Shown: positions 33,744 through 42,953 of the stretch, piece by piece
Numbering within the stretch: position 1 is the first letter of the stretch
Layout of the letters: each line of letters starts with the position of its first letter
Source of the DNA: Streptomyces wedmorensis
Lineage (GTDB): Bacteria; Actinomycetota; Actinomycetes; Streptomycetales; Streptomycetaceae
DNA: 46,784 nt
Assembly (NCBI RefSeq): GCF_000716445.1
Contig: NZ_JNWK01000056.1
Span: forward strand, 1 to 46,784
Reading direction: 5' to 3'
Notes under the pieces: model-generated
What the model saw: only the letters and a program-made list of their open reading frames with translations
Database searches by the model: none
Told to the model about the DNA's origin: nothing
Position numbers and translations under genes: made by a program

Positions 33744-34766
33744 ATGGCGCGGGTGGACATGACGGAGACCGAGCACGGCGACGCCGGGAACGGGCGCTCC
33801 GGGTCCCGCTTCGGGGCCGCGTTCGACCGGCTGCGCCGCGATCCCGGCATCTGGCGCCGCGGCATCCTGCTCGCCCTCGCGGCGGTGGCCCTCACCCTCC
33901 TGATGGTGTTCCACTCCGACATCCCCAACAAGATCGGCAACCTGGGCAGCCTCACCGAGACCTTCCTGCCCTGGCTCGGCCTCTTCCTGCCGCTGCTGCT
34001 CGTCCTCGCCCTGGTACGCCGCTCCGCCACCGCCCTGATCGCCCTGCTGCTGCCGGCCGTGGTGTGGCTCAACCTCTTCGGCGGCCTCGTCGCCGACAAG
34101 TCGACCCCCGGTGGCGACCTGACCGTCGCCACCCACAACGTGAACGCCGACAACCCGGACCCCGAGGGCACCGCCCGCGAGCTCGCCGGCTCCGGCGCCG
34201 ACGTGCTGGCCCTGGAGGAACTCAAGGGCGACATGGTCCCGACGTACGAGCGCGGCCTCGCGGAGGCGTACCCGTACCACTCCGTGCAGGGCACGGTCGG
34301 GCTCTGGAGCAAGCTGCCGCTGCGCGCCGCGCAGCCCGTCGACATCCGGATGGGCTGGACCCGCGCGATGCGGGCCACCGTCGTCACCCCGCAGGGCGAG
34401 GTCGCCGTGTACGTCGCCCACCTGCCGTCCGTGCGGGTCAAGATGAACGCCGGCTTCACCGCCAACCAGCGCGACAGCAGCGCCAACGCGCTCGGCGAGG
34501 CCATCGCCGACGACCGGCACGAGCGGATCGTCCTCCTCGGCGACCTCAACGGCACCATGAACGACCGCGCCCTCAACGCCGTCACCTCGCAGCTGCGCTC
34601 CACCCAGGGCGCGGCCGGCGACGGCTTCGGCTTCAGCTGGCCGGCCTCGTTCCCGATGGCCCGGATCGACCAGATCATGGTCAAGGGCGTCGAGCCGGTG
34701 TCCTCCTGGGCCCTGCCGCGGACGATGAGCGACCACCTGCCGATCGCCGCCCGCGTGAAGCTCTGA
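33744..34766 (+). CDS. Endonuclease/exonuclease/phosphatase family membrane protein
   Basis: A 340-residue protein. Three transmembrane helices (about residues 38-125) precede an extracytoplasmic EEP domain with ATHNVNADNPDPEG, LALEELKGDM, VLLGDLNGTMND and the final SDHLPIAARVKL, the metal-binding and catalytic residues of the fold. Substrates of the family range from nucleic acids to phosphoesters and lipids; location outside the membrane favours a phosphodiesterase. The 203 bases upstream hold a 10-bp inverted repeat (33607-33616 with 33646-33655) and TAGTGT at 33692 overlapping GTGTCGACAC, a possible promoter and operator. Confidence 0.8.
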   Translation: MARVDMTETEHGDAGNGRSGSRFGAAFDRLRRDPGIWRRGILLALAAVALTLLMVFHSDIPNKIGNLGSLTETFLPWLGLFLPLLLVLALVRRSATALIALLLPAVVWLNLFGGLVADKSTPGGDLTVATHNVNADNPDPEGTARELAGSGADVLALEELKGDMVPTYERGLAEAYPYHSVQGTVGLWSKLPLRAAQPVDIRMGWTRAMRATVVTPQGEVAVYVAHLPSVRVKMNAGFTANQRDSSANALGEAIADDRHERIVLLGDLNGTMNDRALNAVTSQLRSTQGAAGDGFGFSWPASFPMARIDQIMVKGVEPVSSWALPRTMSDHLPIAARVKL

Positions 34767-34858
34767 AACCTCCGCTTCACGTTCCGGACGCCGACGGGAA
34801 GAAACCATCTGAGAGGCTTTGTTCCGTCGAAGAACTATCTTCCGGAAAGGCCTTCCCC

Positions 34859-36097
34859 ATGCCCCTGGCGCTGCTCGCGCTCGCCGTCTCCGCCTTCGGC
34901 ATCGGCACCACCGAATTCGTGATGATGGGCCTGCTCCCGCAGGTCGCCGACGACCTCGGCACCTCCGTCCCCACCGCCGGACACCTCGTCTCGGCCTACG
35001 CGATCGGGGTCGTCGTCGGCGCCCCGCTGCTCACCGCGCTCGGCTCGCGGATCCCCCGCAAGCGGATGCTGCTCCTGCTGATGGCCCTCTTCACCGTCGG
35101 CAACCTGGCCTCCGCGCTCGCCCCCGGCTTCGGCTGGCTCGTCGCCGGCAGGGCCCTCGCCGGGCTCCCGCACGGCGCGTTCTTCGGCCTCGGCGCGGTC
35201 GTCGCCGCCCGGCTCGTGCGCGAGGACCGGCAGGCGCGTGCCGTCGCCACGATGTTCCTCGGCCTCACCGTCGCCAACATCCTCGGCGTACCGGCCGCGA
35301 CGCTGCTCGGCCAGCACCTCGGCTGGCGGGCCACCTTCCTCGTGGTCTCCGTGATCGGCCTGCTCGCCATGGCCGCACTCGCCCGCCTCGTCCCGCACGT
35401 ACCCGTCGACGAACGGCAGGGCCTCGGCCGTGAACTGCGCGCCCTCGGCCGGCCGCAGGTGCTGCTCGGCCTGCTCACCGCCGTCTTCGGCTTCGCGGGC
35501 GTCTTCGCCGTCTACTCCTACCTGGCGTCGATGACGACCGAGGTGATGGGCTTCGGCGACTCCACCGTCACGGTCGTCCTCGCCCTCTTCGGCCTGGGCA
35601 TGACCGGCGGCGCGCTCGCCGCTGGCCCGCTGACCGACCGGGCGCTCCGCCCGACGCTGTACGGCTCGCTCACGGCCCTCGTCCTCGCCCTGGTCGCCTT
35701 CCGCTTCACCGTCCACGTGCCCTGGCTGGCGCTGGTCACCGTCGTCGTGCTCGGCGCGGTCGGCTTCATGACCACCACCCCGCTCCAGATGCTGGTCATG
35801 AACAAGGCGAAGGACGCCCCGACGCTCGCCTCCGCGTCCAACCACTCCGCCTTCAACCTCGCCAACGCGGGCGGCGCCTGGGCGGGCGGGGCCGCGGTCG
35901 CCGCCGGATGGGGCTGGACCTCGCCCGCCCTGGTCGGCGCGGGCCTCACCGTCGTCGGCCTGGTGATCGCGGCGGTGGCGGGCCTCCTCGACCGCACAGG
36001 TACGGGGAAGGGGGCCTCCCGCGTCGTCGCGGGAAGCCCCCTCACGGCGGACGGGCCGGCGGTCAGCCGGTCGTCGTCTCCCGCCAGCGGTTCGTGA
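34859..36097 (+). CDS. MFS transporter (AraJ/DHA1-like)
   Basis: A 412-residue membrane protein from ATG 34859 with GGAAAGG upstream. LAVSAFGIGTTEFVMMGLLPQ in the first helix is the signature of the sugar-efflux/AraJ-type DHA1 group, and SRIPRKRMLL the first loop. Twelve transmembrane segments are expected. The last codons run over a terminator hairpin and overlap the end of nadE by 35 bases, and the tail SPLTADGPAVSRSSSPASGS looks like read-through of that sequence. The substrate is unknown. No dedicated regulator is visible. Confidence 0.85.
   Translation: MPLALLALAVSAFGIGTTEFVMMGLLPQVADDLGTSVPTAGHLVSAYAIGVVVGAPLLTALGSRIPRKRMLLLLMALFTVGNLASALAPGFGWLVAGRALAGLPHGAFFGLGAVVAARLVREDRQARAVATMFLGLTVANILGVPAATLLGQHLGWRATFLVVSVIGLLAMAALARLVPHVPVDERQGLGRELRALGRPQVLLGLLTAVFGFAGVFAVYSYLASMTTEVMGFGDSTVTVVLALFGLGMTGGALAAGPLTDRALRPTLYGSLTALVLALVAFRFTVHVPWLALVTVVVLGAVGFMTTTPLQMLVMNKAKDAPTLASASNHSAFNLANAGGAWAGGAAVAAGWGWTSPALVGAGLTVVGLVIAAVAGLLDRTGTGKGASRVVAGSPLTADGPAVSRSSSPASGS
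36010..36041. terminator. Hairpin inside the 3' end of the MFS gene
   Basis: GGGGGC-TCCCGCG pairs with CGCGGGA-GCCCCC around a TCGT loop with one mismatch. It lies within the MFS coding end and just past the nadE stop, so it may serve nadE transcription from the other strand. Confidence 0.6.
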
Positions 36098-37823
36098 TGG
36101 GCAGCCGGCGGTCCTTGCCGAAGCCCTTCGCCGAGATCTTGGTGCCCGGCGGGTACTGGCGCCGCTTGTACTCCGCCGTGTCCACCAGCCGCAGCGTCCG
36201 CGTCACCAGCTCCTCGTCGAACCCGGCGGCCACGATCTCGTCCCTGCCCCGGTCCCGGTCCACGTACAGCGCGAGGATCGCGTCGAGGACCTCGTAGTCC
36301 GGCAGCGAGTCCGTGTCGACCTGGCCGGGGCGCAGCTCGGCGCTGGGCGGCTTGGTGATCGAGCTCTCCGGGATCGGCGGCGTCTGGCCGCGGTCCTCGG
36401 CCGCCCGGTTGCGCCAGCGCGCCAGCCGGAAGACGTCCGACTTGTACACGTCCTTGATGGGCCCGAACGCGCCGACCGAGTCGCCGTACAGCGTCGAGTA
36501 ACCCACCGCCAGCTCGGACTTGTTGCCGGGCGCGAGGACGATGTGGCCCTCCTGGTTGGAGAGCGCCATCAGGGTCGTGCCGCGCAGCCGGGACTGGAGG
36601 TTCTCCTCCGCGAGGCCGGTGAGGCCGAGCGACCCCATGTACGCGTCGAACATCGGCTCGATCGACACCGTCCGGTAGTTGAGCCCGGTGCGGCGGGCCA
36701 GCTCGGCCGCGTCGCCGCGCGAGTGGTCGGAGGAGTACTTCGAGGGCATCGACACCCCGTACACGTTCTCCGCGCCGAGCGCGTCGCAGGCGATCGCGGC
36801 CACGAGCGCCGAGTCGATGCCGCCGGACAGGCCGATCAGGACGGAACGGAAACCGTTCTTCGCGGCGTACGCGCGGACCCCGATGACCAGCGCCGAGTAC
36901 ACCTCCTCGTCGTCCTCGAGCCGGTGCGCGTACCCGCCCGTCAACTCCGGCTCGTACGCCGGGAGCGGCTCGTCGGACAGCACCACCCGGTCGATCCGCA
37001 GCCCGTCGTCCACCAGCCCCTCGGGCGCGTCGGCCTCGGCCGCCGGCAGCTCCAGGTCGAGGATCACGCTGCCCTCGACGAACTGCGGGGCCCGCGCGAT
37101 CACCTCCCCGGCAGCGTCCACGACGATCGAGTCGCCGTCGAACACCAGCTCGTCCTGGCCGCCGGTCATCGCCAGGTACGCGGTGACGCACCCGGCCTCC
37201 TGGGCCCGCTTGCGGACCAGTTCGAGCCGGGTGTCGTCCTTGTCCCGCTCGTACGGCGAGGCGTTCACCGACAGCAGCAGCCCGGCCCGCGCCGAGCGCG
37301 CCGCCGGCACCCGGCCGCCCTCCTGCCAGAGGTCCTCGCAGATCGCCAGGGCCACGTCGACGCCGTGGACGCGGACGACCGGCAGGGTGTCGCCCGGCAC
37401 GAAGTAGCGGTACTCGTCGAAGACGCCGTAGTTCGGCAGGTGGTGCTTGGCGAACCGCAGCGCCACCTCGCCGCGGTACAGCACGGCGGCGGCGTTCTCC
37501 GGCGACCCGGCCGGCCGGCCCAGCCGCGGCTGGGCCCGCTCCGAGCGGTCCAGGTAGCCGACCACCACCGGCAGCTCCCCGAACCCCTCGTCGGCGAGGC
37601 GCCGGGCCAGCCCGCGCAGGGCCTCCCGGGACGCCTCCACGAAGGAGGAGCGCAGCGCGAGGTCCTCCACGGGGTATCCGGTCAGCGCCATCTCGGGGAA
37701 CGCCACGAGATGCGCGCCCTGCCCGGCGGCGTGCCGGGTCCAGTGCACGATCGCCTCGGCGTTCCCGGCGAGGTCTCCGACAGTCGAGTCGATCTGATTC
37801 AGGGCGAGGCGTAGTTGAGGCAC
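36063..37823 (-). CDS. nadE: Glutamine-dependent NAD+ synthetase
   Basis: A 586-residue cytoplasmic enzyme that amidates nicotinate adenine dinucleotide in the last step of NAD synthesis. The N-terminal nitrilase-type glutaminase has the catalytic Glu in FPEMALTGYP, Lys in KHHLPNYGVFDE and Cys in AICEDLWQEGG. The C-terminal synthetase has the P-loop LIGLSGGIDSALVA near residue 300. The start is GTG 37823 with a TACACT -10 six bases upstream and no ribosome-binding site, so it is probably leaderless. Confidence 0.95.
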   Translation of the reverse strand: MPQLRLALNQIDSTVGDLAGNAEAIVHWTRHAAGQGAHLVAFPEMALTGYPVEDLALRSSFVEASREALRGLARRLADEGFGELPVVVGYLDRSERAQPRLGRPAGSPENAAAVLYRGEVALRFAKHHLPNYGVFDEYRYFVPGDTLPVVRVHGVDVALAICEDLWQEGGRVPAARSARAGLLLSVNASPYERDKDDTRLELVRKRAQEAGCVTAYLAMTGGQDELVFDGDSIVVDAAGEVIARAPQFVEGSVILDLELPAAEADAPEGLVDDGLRIDRVVLSDEPLPAYEPELTGGYAHRLEDDEEVYSALVIGVRAYAAKNGFRSVLIGLSGGIDSALVAAIACDALGAENVYGVSMPSKYSSDHSRGDAAELARRTGLNYRTVSIEPMFDAYMGSLGLTGLAEENLQSRLRGTTLMALSNQEGHIVLAPGNKSELAVGYSTLYGDSVGAFGPIKDVYKSDVFRLARWRNRAAEDRGQTPPIPESSITKPPSAELRPGQVDTDSLPDYEVLDAILALYVDRDRGRDEIVAAGFDEELVTRTLRLVDTAEYKRRQYPPGTKISAKGFGKDRRLPITNRWRETTTG

Positions 37824-37829
37824 CCGCCC

Positions 37830-37835
37830 AGTGTA
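37830..37835 (-). promoter_or_regulatory. -10 element for a leaderless nadE transcript
   Basis: TACACT on the minus strand ends six bases before GTG 37823. Confidence 0.45.
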
Positions 37836-37890
37836 ATCGTCAGACCGACGCTATGTCCTGGGATCCGGCCCGGGCCGGGCCGATCCGGGA

Positions 37891-38597
37891 CTACTTCACC
37901 GGACCGGTCCAGATCGTCGGCTCGTACACGAGGAGCTGCGGCGCCAGTTCCAGCCGCACCTCGCCGTCCGCGCCGGCCGACAGGGCGAAGGCGAAACCGG
38001 CCTTGACCCGCTTGCCCGGCAGCACCTTCCCCCGGAACATCTCGGTCGCCCTGCTGCCGTCGAAGACCGCGCTCGCCTGCGCGCCCTCCGCGTCGCGCAC
38101 GTCCGGAAGCGCGGTGGTGACGTCGATGGCCTTCCCGCTGCCGTTGACGATCGTGATCGTCACCCGCACCGCCGTGTCGCCCTTCTCGTACCCCGCGGCG
38201 AACGCGTCGGGCCGGTAGGGCGCGGGCTTGGAGACGGTGACCTTCACCCCGTCCTCGTACGTGTGGGTCGCGCCGAACGCCAGGACCGCCGGTTCGGCCT
38301 CCGTCGGCTCCGGCTCCGGCGGGATCCCGGGCGGGGTCTCGCCGCCGGCCGTGGCGCCCGGCTCGTCCGGTGCGGCGGAGACCGCCTCCTGATCGCGCGT
38401 CGCCTCGTCCGTGCGCTCGACCACCCGCGCCGCCACCACGAGGACGACCAGCCACGTCACCGACACGGCGATCGTCACGGCACCGAGCGCGATCCCGGCG
38501 ACCGCCTGCCCCCGGTCGGTCGCCCCGCCCCGTCGGGCAGGCCCGGCCGCGGCGGACCCCAGGGGTTCGAGTCGGGTGCGTCCGTGGGCGTGGTCAT
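37891..38597 (-). pseudogene. DUF4352-like membrane-anchored protein with a frameshift in a C5/G5 run
   Basis: The ATG at 38597 has AAGGA six bases upstream and begins MTTPTDAPDSNPWGPPRPGL, but its frame stops early. The expected continuation GQAVAGIALGAVTIAV, a transmembrane helix, then a Pro/Glu-rich linker and a beta-rich DUF4352/telokin-like domain ending VYEPTIWTGPVK lies in another frame to 37891. Adding one G to the run of five (38509-38513 on the plus strand as C5) restores a single protein of about 235 residues. So this is a broken gene, a slippage switch or a sequencing error. The intact product would be anchored with its domain outside the cell. Confidence 0.7.
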
Positions 38598-38692
38598 GCG
38601 AGGTCCTTCGAGTCGATACGGGACATCGACGTCAGACCGGCGGTCGACTCCGCCGACATGCGGGGCCGCCGGGCCCCGTTGATCATGGGCCC

Positions 38693-40171
38693 ATGACGAC
38701 CACTGACGACCCGGCAGAGTCGGCACCCTCCACCACGACCGACGGGGGAGTCGTCCAGGACGACGGCACGAAGCGCCAGTTCATCTCCTGGCTGACCCTC
38801 GCCTTCATGACCACCGCGTCCGTCGCGAGCCTGCGGCCCTCGCCGTCCATGGCCATCTACGGACTCGCCGCGATCTTCCTCTACCTGCTCCCCGCCCTCG
38901 TGTTCCTGCTGCCGACCGCCCTGGTCGGCGCCGAACTCGCCTCGGGCTGGAGCGGCGGCATCTACCGCTGGGTCAGCGAGGCGCTCGGCAAGCCGCTGGG
39001 CTTCCTCGCGGTCTGGTGCCAGTTCGCCATGACCATCGCGTACTACCCGAGCCTGCTCGCGTACGTCGCCTCGACGTTCGCGTACGTCATCGACCCCTCC
39101 CTCGCCGAGAACGGCCTGTACGTCGCGATCGTCATCGTCGTCATCTACTGGAGCGGCGTCTGGATCTCCTCGCGCGGCACCAGGACGATCGCCGGCCTCT
39201 CCTCCTTCGGCCTGATCATCGGCACCCTCATCCCCGGCGTGCTGCTCGTCGCCCTCGGCATCGCCTTCCTCGCCCAGGGCAACCCGTCCGCGCAGCCCAT
39301 GAGCGCCGACCACTGGCTGCCGCCGTGGACCGGCCTCGCGAGCCTGGTCCTCATCGTCAACAACTTCCTGTCCTACGCGGGCATGGAGATGAACGGCGTC
39401 CACGTCTCCTCGCTGCGCGAGCCCCGGCGCGAATACCCCAAGTCGATGTTCCTGGCGACCGGCCTGGTCCTGCTGATCTTCATCCTTCCGGCCCTCGCCA
39501 TCGCCTGGGTCATGCCCGCGGAGCAGCTCAGCCTCACCGCCGGTCTGATGCAGGCCTTCCAGGCCTTCTTCGACCACTTCTCCATCGGCTGGATGACCAA
39601 GGTCGTCGGCCTCATGCTGGTCTGCGCCGCCCTCGGCGGCATGCTCACCTGGCTCGCCGGACCCGCCAAGGGCCTCGTCCTGCTCTCCCGGCAGGAGGGC
39701 TATCTGCCGCCCTCGCTGCAGAAGTTCAACAAGGACGGCGCCCCGCAGAACATCATGATCGCGCAGGGCGTCATCACCACCCTGATCGGCGTCCTCTACG
39801 CCTTCAGCGACGACGTCTCCAGCGCGTACTGGATGTTCTCCGTCATCACCGTGCAGATCTACCTGATCGCCTACCTGCTGATGTTCGTGGCCGTCGTCAA
39901 GCTCCGCAGGACCCGGCCGGACGTCGAACGCGGCTTCCGCGTCCCCGCCGTCGAGTGGGTCGCCGGCATCGGCTTCGTCGCCTCGGTCGCCGCCCTCGTC
40001 ATCGGCTTCGTCCCGCCGGACCAGTTCGGCGACCAGCCGCTCTGGCGCTACCTGCTGATCGTCGGCGGCGGCCTGCTGCTCCTCGGCATCGTGATCCCGG
40101 CGGCGTTCCTCAAGTACCGCAAACCCGGCTGGGTCCACCCCGACCACCGGGAACCTTCCTCCACGCCCTAG
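38693..40171 (+). CDS. APC-superfamily amino-acid permease (glutamate:GABA antiporter-like)
   Basis: A 492-residue membrane protein with about twelve transmembrane helices after a polar N-terminus. LASGWSGGIYRWVSEALGKP near residue 82 and FLSYAGMEMNGVHVSSLREPRREYPKSMF near residue 225 match GadC-type exchangers. Substrate is likely an acidic amino acid or its decarboxylated product, but this cannot be settled by eye. The C-terminus is a short basic tail. The next gene starts 14 bases on, so it may share the transcript. Confidence 0.83.
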   Translation: MTTTDDPAESAPSTTTDGGVVQDDGTKRQFISWLTLAFMTTASVASLRPSPSMAIYGLAAIFLYLLPALVFLLPTALVGAELASGWSGGIYRWVSEALGKPLGFLAVWCQFAMTIAYYPSLLAYVASTFAYVIDPSLAENGLYVAIVIVVIYWSGVWISSRGTRTIAGLSSFGLIIGTLIPGVLLVALGIAFLAQGNPSAQPMSADHWLPPWTGLASLVLIVNNFLSYAGMEMNGVHVSSLREPRREYPKSMFLATGLVLLIFILPALAIAWVMPAEQLSLTAGLMQAFQAFFDHFSIGWMTKVVGLMLVCAALGGMLTWLAGPAKGLVLLSRQEGYLPPSLQKFNKDGAPQNIMIAQGVITTLIGVLYAFSDDVSSAYWMFSVITVQIYLIAYLLMFVAVVKLRRTRPDVERGFRVPAVEWVAGIGFVASVAALVIGFVPPDQFGDQPLWRYLLIVGGGLLLLGIVIPAAFLKYRKPGWVHPDHREPSSTP

Positions 40172-40184
40172 CGTTCGACCCACC

Positions 40185-40910
40185 ATGCCCCGGAGTGTCA
40201 CGCGCGCGGCCGCCGTCCTGCTGGCCCTCGGCGCGCTCGCGTACACCGCCTGGGTCCTCGAAGTCCTCGTGCGGACCGGGCTCGACCCGGTCCGCACGTA
40301 CGTCTCCGAACTCGCCGCCGCCGACCAGCCGCTCGGCGGCCTCTTCCGCGCCACCGACCTGACGGCCGGCCTCCTGGTCCTGGCGGGGGCGGCCACCGGA
40401 CTCGCCGCCGCGGTCAGGCGCGGACCCGCCCCCGCCCCGGAGGGGACCCGGCCCGGCCGGCGGCCCCGCGCGCGGGGCCGCTGGGCCCTCGGCGGCTGGG
40501 TCGCGCTCGCCGTCTTCGGGGCCGCGACCGTCGCCGACTCGCGGCTGCCGCTCAGCTGCACCCCCACCGCGGACCCGGAGTGCGCGGCCCGCGAGACCGC
40601 CGGGCTCGTGCCCGCCACCCATACGGCCCATGCCGTCAGTTCGAGCCTCGCCATGACCGGCGCCCTCGCCGCGATGGTCGCCCTGACCGTGGCCGCCCGC
40701 CGCTACGGCCACTGGCGGCCGCTGGCCCGCACCGGTCCCGCCCTCGTCGTCCTGGAGCTGGCCGCCACCGCGTGGACGCTCGCCGCCGTCGCCGCCTTCG
40801 AGGCCGGCAAGGGCGTCTGGTCGCTCGGCGCCGGCCAGCGGCTCCAGGTCCTCCTGGTGGCCGTCTGGCTCGCCGTCCTCGCGTACTCCCTCGCCCGGGA
40901 GGAACGATGA
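40185..40910 (+). CDS. DUF998 family membrane protein
   Basis: A 241-residue protein with about six transmembrane segments. YVSELAAADQPLGGLFRATDL in the first loop is the DUF998 hallmark, and SRLPLSCTPTADPECAARE with two Cys forms an outside loop. A Pro/Arg-rich stretch (RRGPAPAPEGTRPGRRP) lies in a cytoplasmic loop. Function is unknown. Its stop overlaps the ATG of the following hydrolase (ATGA), so the two are translated together. Confidence 0.8.
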   Translation: MPRSVTRAAAVLLALGALAYTAWVLEVLVRTGLDPVRTYVSELAAADQPLGGLFRATDLTAGLLVLAGAATGLAAAVRRGPAPAPEGTRPGRRPRARGRWALGGWVALAVFGAATVADSRLPLSCTPTADPECAARETAGLVPATHTAHAVSSSLAMTGALAAMVALTVAARRYGHWRPLARTGPALVVLELAATAWTLAAVAAFEAGKGVWSLGAGQRLQVLLVAVWLAVLAYSLAREER

Positions 40911-41713
40911 CCTTCGTACGGATCGGGGGAGCGGCCCACCACGTCGTCGTCGAGGGCTCCGGCCCCGTCTGCGTCCTGAGCGCCGGCCTCGGCCTGAGCT
41001 GGTTCGACTGGGACCCGGTCGTCCCGCTCCTCGCCCCGCACCGCACCGTCGTCCGCTTCGACCGCCCCGGCCACGGCCTCTCCGCCCCGGCGACGGACCC
41101 GCCGACCGCCGCGGGCGAGGCGCACCGGATCGCGGCGGTCCTCGACGGCCTCGGCCACCCCGGCCCCGTCACCGTCGTCGGCCACTCCATCGCCGGGTTC
41201 CACGCGGAGGCCTTCGCCCGGCTCCACCCGGACCGCACGGCCGCCGTCGTCCTCGTCGACGCCTCGGTGGAGGAACACCCCCGCCCCTCCCGTACGGCCG
41301 CCGTGTCCCGAGCCGTCGGCGCCGTCCTCTGCGCCGCCGGGGTCCCCGCCGCGCTCGGCCCGGCCGTCCGCCGGCTGGCCGTCCGCCGGGACCCGACGCC
41401 CACCGCGCTGATCCGCCGCGTCTACGGCACCTCGCGCGTGCTGCGCGGCGCCCTCCTGGAGAACGCCCACTACGGCGCCGTCGCCGCCGGGCTCCTCGCC
41501 CTCAGGGAGAGCCGGCCCCTCCCGCCGGACGTCCCCGTCACCGTCCTCGCGGCCCCCGACGGCTCCGCCCGCTGGGAGCGCCGCCAACGCGCACTGGCCC
41601 GGGAGCTCGGCGCCCGCTACGAGGCGGCCGAACCCTCGGGCCATCTGGTCATGCGGGACCGCCCGGACGCGGTCGCCCGGGCGGTCCTCGGGACGGTTCA
41701 GGAAGCGGCGTAG
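40907..41713 (+). CDS. Alpha/beta hydrolase
   Basis: A 268-residue enzyme with the oxyanion strand LSAGLGLSWFDWDPV, RFDRPGHGLS, the nucleophile elbow VVGHSIAGFHAE (Ser near residue 92), and the final His in EPSGHLVMRD. It has no signal peptide and is probably a cytoplasmic hydrolase of esters or related bonds. It is coupled to the DUF998 protein and ends 16 bases inside the convergent CBS-domain gene. Substrate unknown. Confidence 0.83.
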   Translation: MTFVRIGGAAHHVVVEGSGPVCVLSAGLGLSWFDWDPVVPLLAPHRTVVRFDRPGHGLSAPATDPPTAAGEAHRIAAVLDGLGHPGPVTVVGHSIAGFHAEAFARLHPDRTAAVVLVDASVEEHPRPSRTAAVSRAVGAVLCAAGVPAALGPAVRRLAVRRDPTPTALIRRVYGTSRVLRGALLENAHYGAVAAGLLALRESRPLPPDVPVTVLAAPDGSARWERRQRALARELGARYEAAEPSGHLVMRDRPDAVARAVLGTVQEAA

Positions 41714-42117
41714 ACGCTCGCGCAGAACGCCTTGAGCTCCTCGTCCGACAGGTGCTGGGCCAGGTCGGCCTCGCTGATCATGCCGACGAGCCGCTTGTCC
41801 TCGATGACGGGCAGGCGCCGGATCTGGTGGCTCTGCATCTCCTCGAGGACGGCGCCCACGTCCGCGCCGGAGTCGATCCAGCGCGGCGTGCCCTGGGTGA
41901 TCTCACCACAGGTGATCCTCGACGGGTCGTGGCCCATGGCCACGCAGCGGACCACGATGTCCCGGTCCGTGACGATGCCGCAGAGGCGTTCGTTCGCGTC
42001 GGCGACGGGGAGCGCGCCCACGTTCAGGTCCCGCATCAACTGCGCCGCCCGGTCGAGCGTCTCGTGTTCCGGGATCCAGCGGGCCCCGGTGTGCATGATG
42101 TCCTTCGCCGTGGTCAT
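41698..42117 (-). CDS. CBS-domain pair protein
   Basis: A 139-residue protein made of two CBS domains (about residues 7-63 and 72-128). Motifs LPVADANERLCGIVTDRDIVVR and RRLPVIEDKRLVGMISEADLA are the usual GIVTDRD/GMISEAD strands. Such small proteins bind adenosine nucleotides and act as cytoplasmic energy sensors or stress proteins. ATG 42117 has AAAGG upstream. The 3' end overlaps the alpha/beta hydrolase by 16 bases. Confidence 0.88.
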   Translation of the reverse strand: MTTAKDIMHTGARWIPEHETLDRAAQLMRDLNVGALPVADANERLCGIVTDRDIVVRCVAMGHDPSRITCGEITQGTPRWIDSGADVGAVLEEMQSHQIRRLPVIEDKRLVGMISEADLAQHLSDEELKAFCASVYAAS

Positions 42118-42239
42118 GGGGTGTGAACCTTTCGTCGAACTTCGTCGTACGAACTCCCCGAGCCCACTCATTGTCTGCGCGGGGCCCGACGCCCGCGACT
42201 TGTCGGCGTACGCCCCCGACCGCGGCGGCCCCCGGGTAC

Positions 42240-42279
42240 GCACGGCCCCCGCGACCACCAGGGGTCACGGGGGCCGTGC
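42240..42279 (-). terminator. Terminator after the DUF305 gene
   Basis: GCACGGCCCCCG (42240-42251) pairs perfectly with CGGGGGCCGTGC (42268-42279), with an inner GACC/GGTC step. It lies 45 bases past the DUF305 stop. Confidence 0.75.
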
Positions 42280-42323
42280 GGGGCCGCGCGAGGCCCTGCC
42301 GGGCCGTCCGGTGCCGCCCGGGG

Positions 42324-42953
42324 TCAGGCCCCGCGCTTCCTCAGCATGTCCGCCATCAGGGCGATCTCGGACTGCTGGGCGTCGACCATGCCCTGCGCGA
42401 GGTTCCGCTCGATGTCCACCGAGCACTTCGAGACGCAGCCCTCGGCCATGTGGACCCCGCCCCGGTGGTGCTCGGTCATGAGCTTCAGGTACAGGACCTC
42501 GGCCTCCCGCCCACTGGCCTTGCGCAACTCGTCCAGCTGGGCGTTGGTCGCCATGCCGGGCATCAGCGCCCCGTCCAGCGGACCGGTGTCACCGGAACCG
42601 CCCATGCCCATCCAGGTCATCGGCTCGACCCCGGACTGGACCTTGGGCAGCCCCCACATGTCCAGCCAGCCGAGCATCATGCCCCGCTGGTTGGCCTGCG
42701 TGTTGGCGATGTCGTACGCCAGCCTGCGGACCTCCTCGTCCTTCGTCCGGTCCCGGACGATGAACGACATCTCGACGGCCTGCTGGTGGTGGACCGCCAT
42801 GTCCCGCGCGAAACCCGCGTCCGCCGAGGCGGAGTCGGGGGTGCGCGACTCCTCCTCGCGGTCGGCGGAGGCGACGGTCACCGCGCCCCCGGCGAAGAGC
42901 AGCGCGAGGGCGACGGCGGTGACCGCCGCCCCCTGCGTACGGTTGAGCCTCAC
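42324..42953 (-). CDS. DUF305 secreted protein
   Basis: A 209-residue protein from GTG 42953. A signal-type N-terminus (AVTAVALALLFAGGAVTVASA) leads to a four-helix DUF305 domain with FARDMAVHHQQAVEMSF and KLMTEHHRGGVHMAEGC. The paired His-His and Met residues are typical of metal, probably copper, binding. The start overlaps the stop of the DUF3105 gene as GTGA, so expression is coupled. Function in the envelope is likely but the partner metal is unproven. Confidence 0.85.
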   Translation of the reverse strand: MRLNRTQGAAVTAVALALLFAGGAVTVASADREEESRTPDSASADAGFARDMAVHHQQAVEMSFIVRDRTKDEEVRRLAYDIANTQANQRGMMLGWLDMWGLPKVQSGVEPMTWMGMGGSGDTGPLDGALMPGMATNAQLDELRKASGREAEVLYLKLMTEHHRGGVHMAEGCVSKCSVDIERNLAQGMVDAQQSEIALMADMLRKRGA

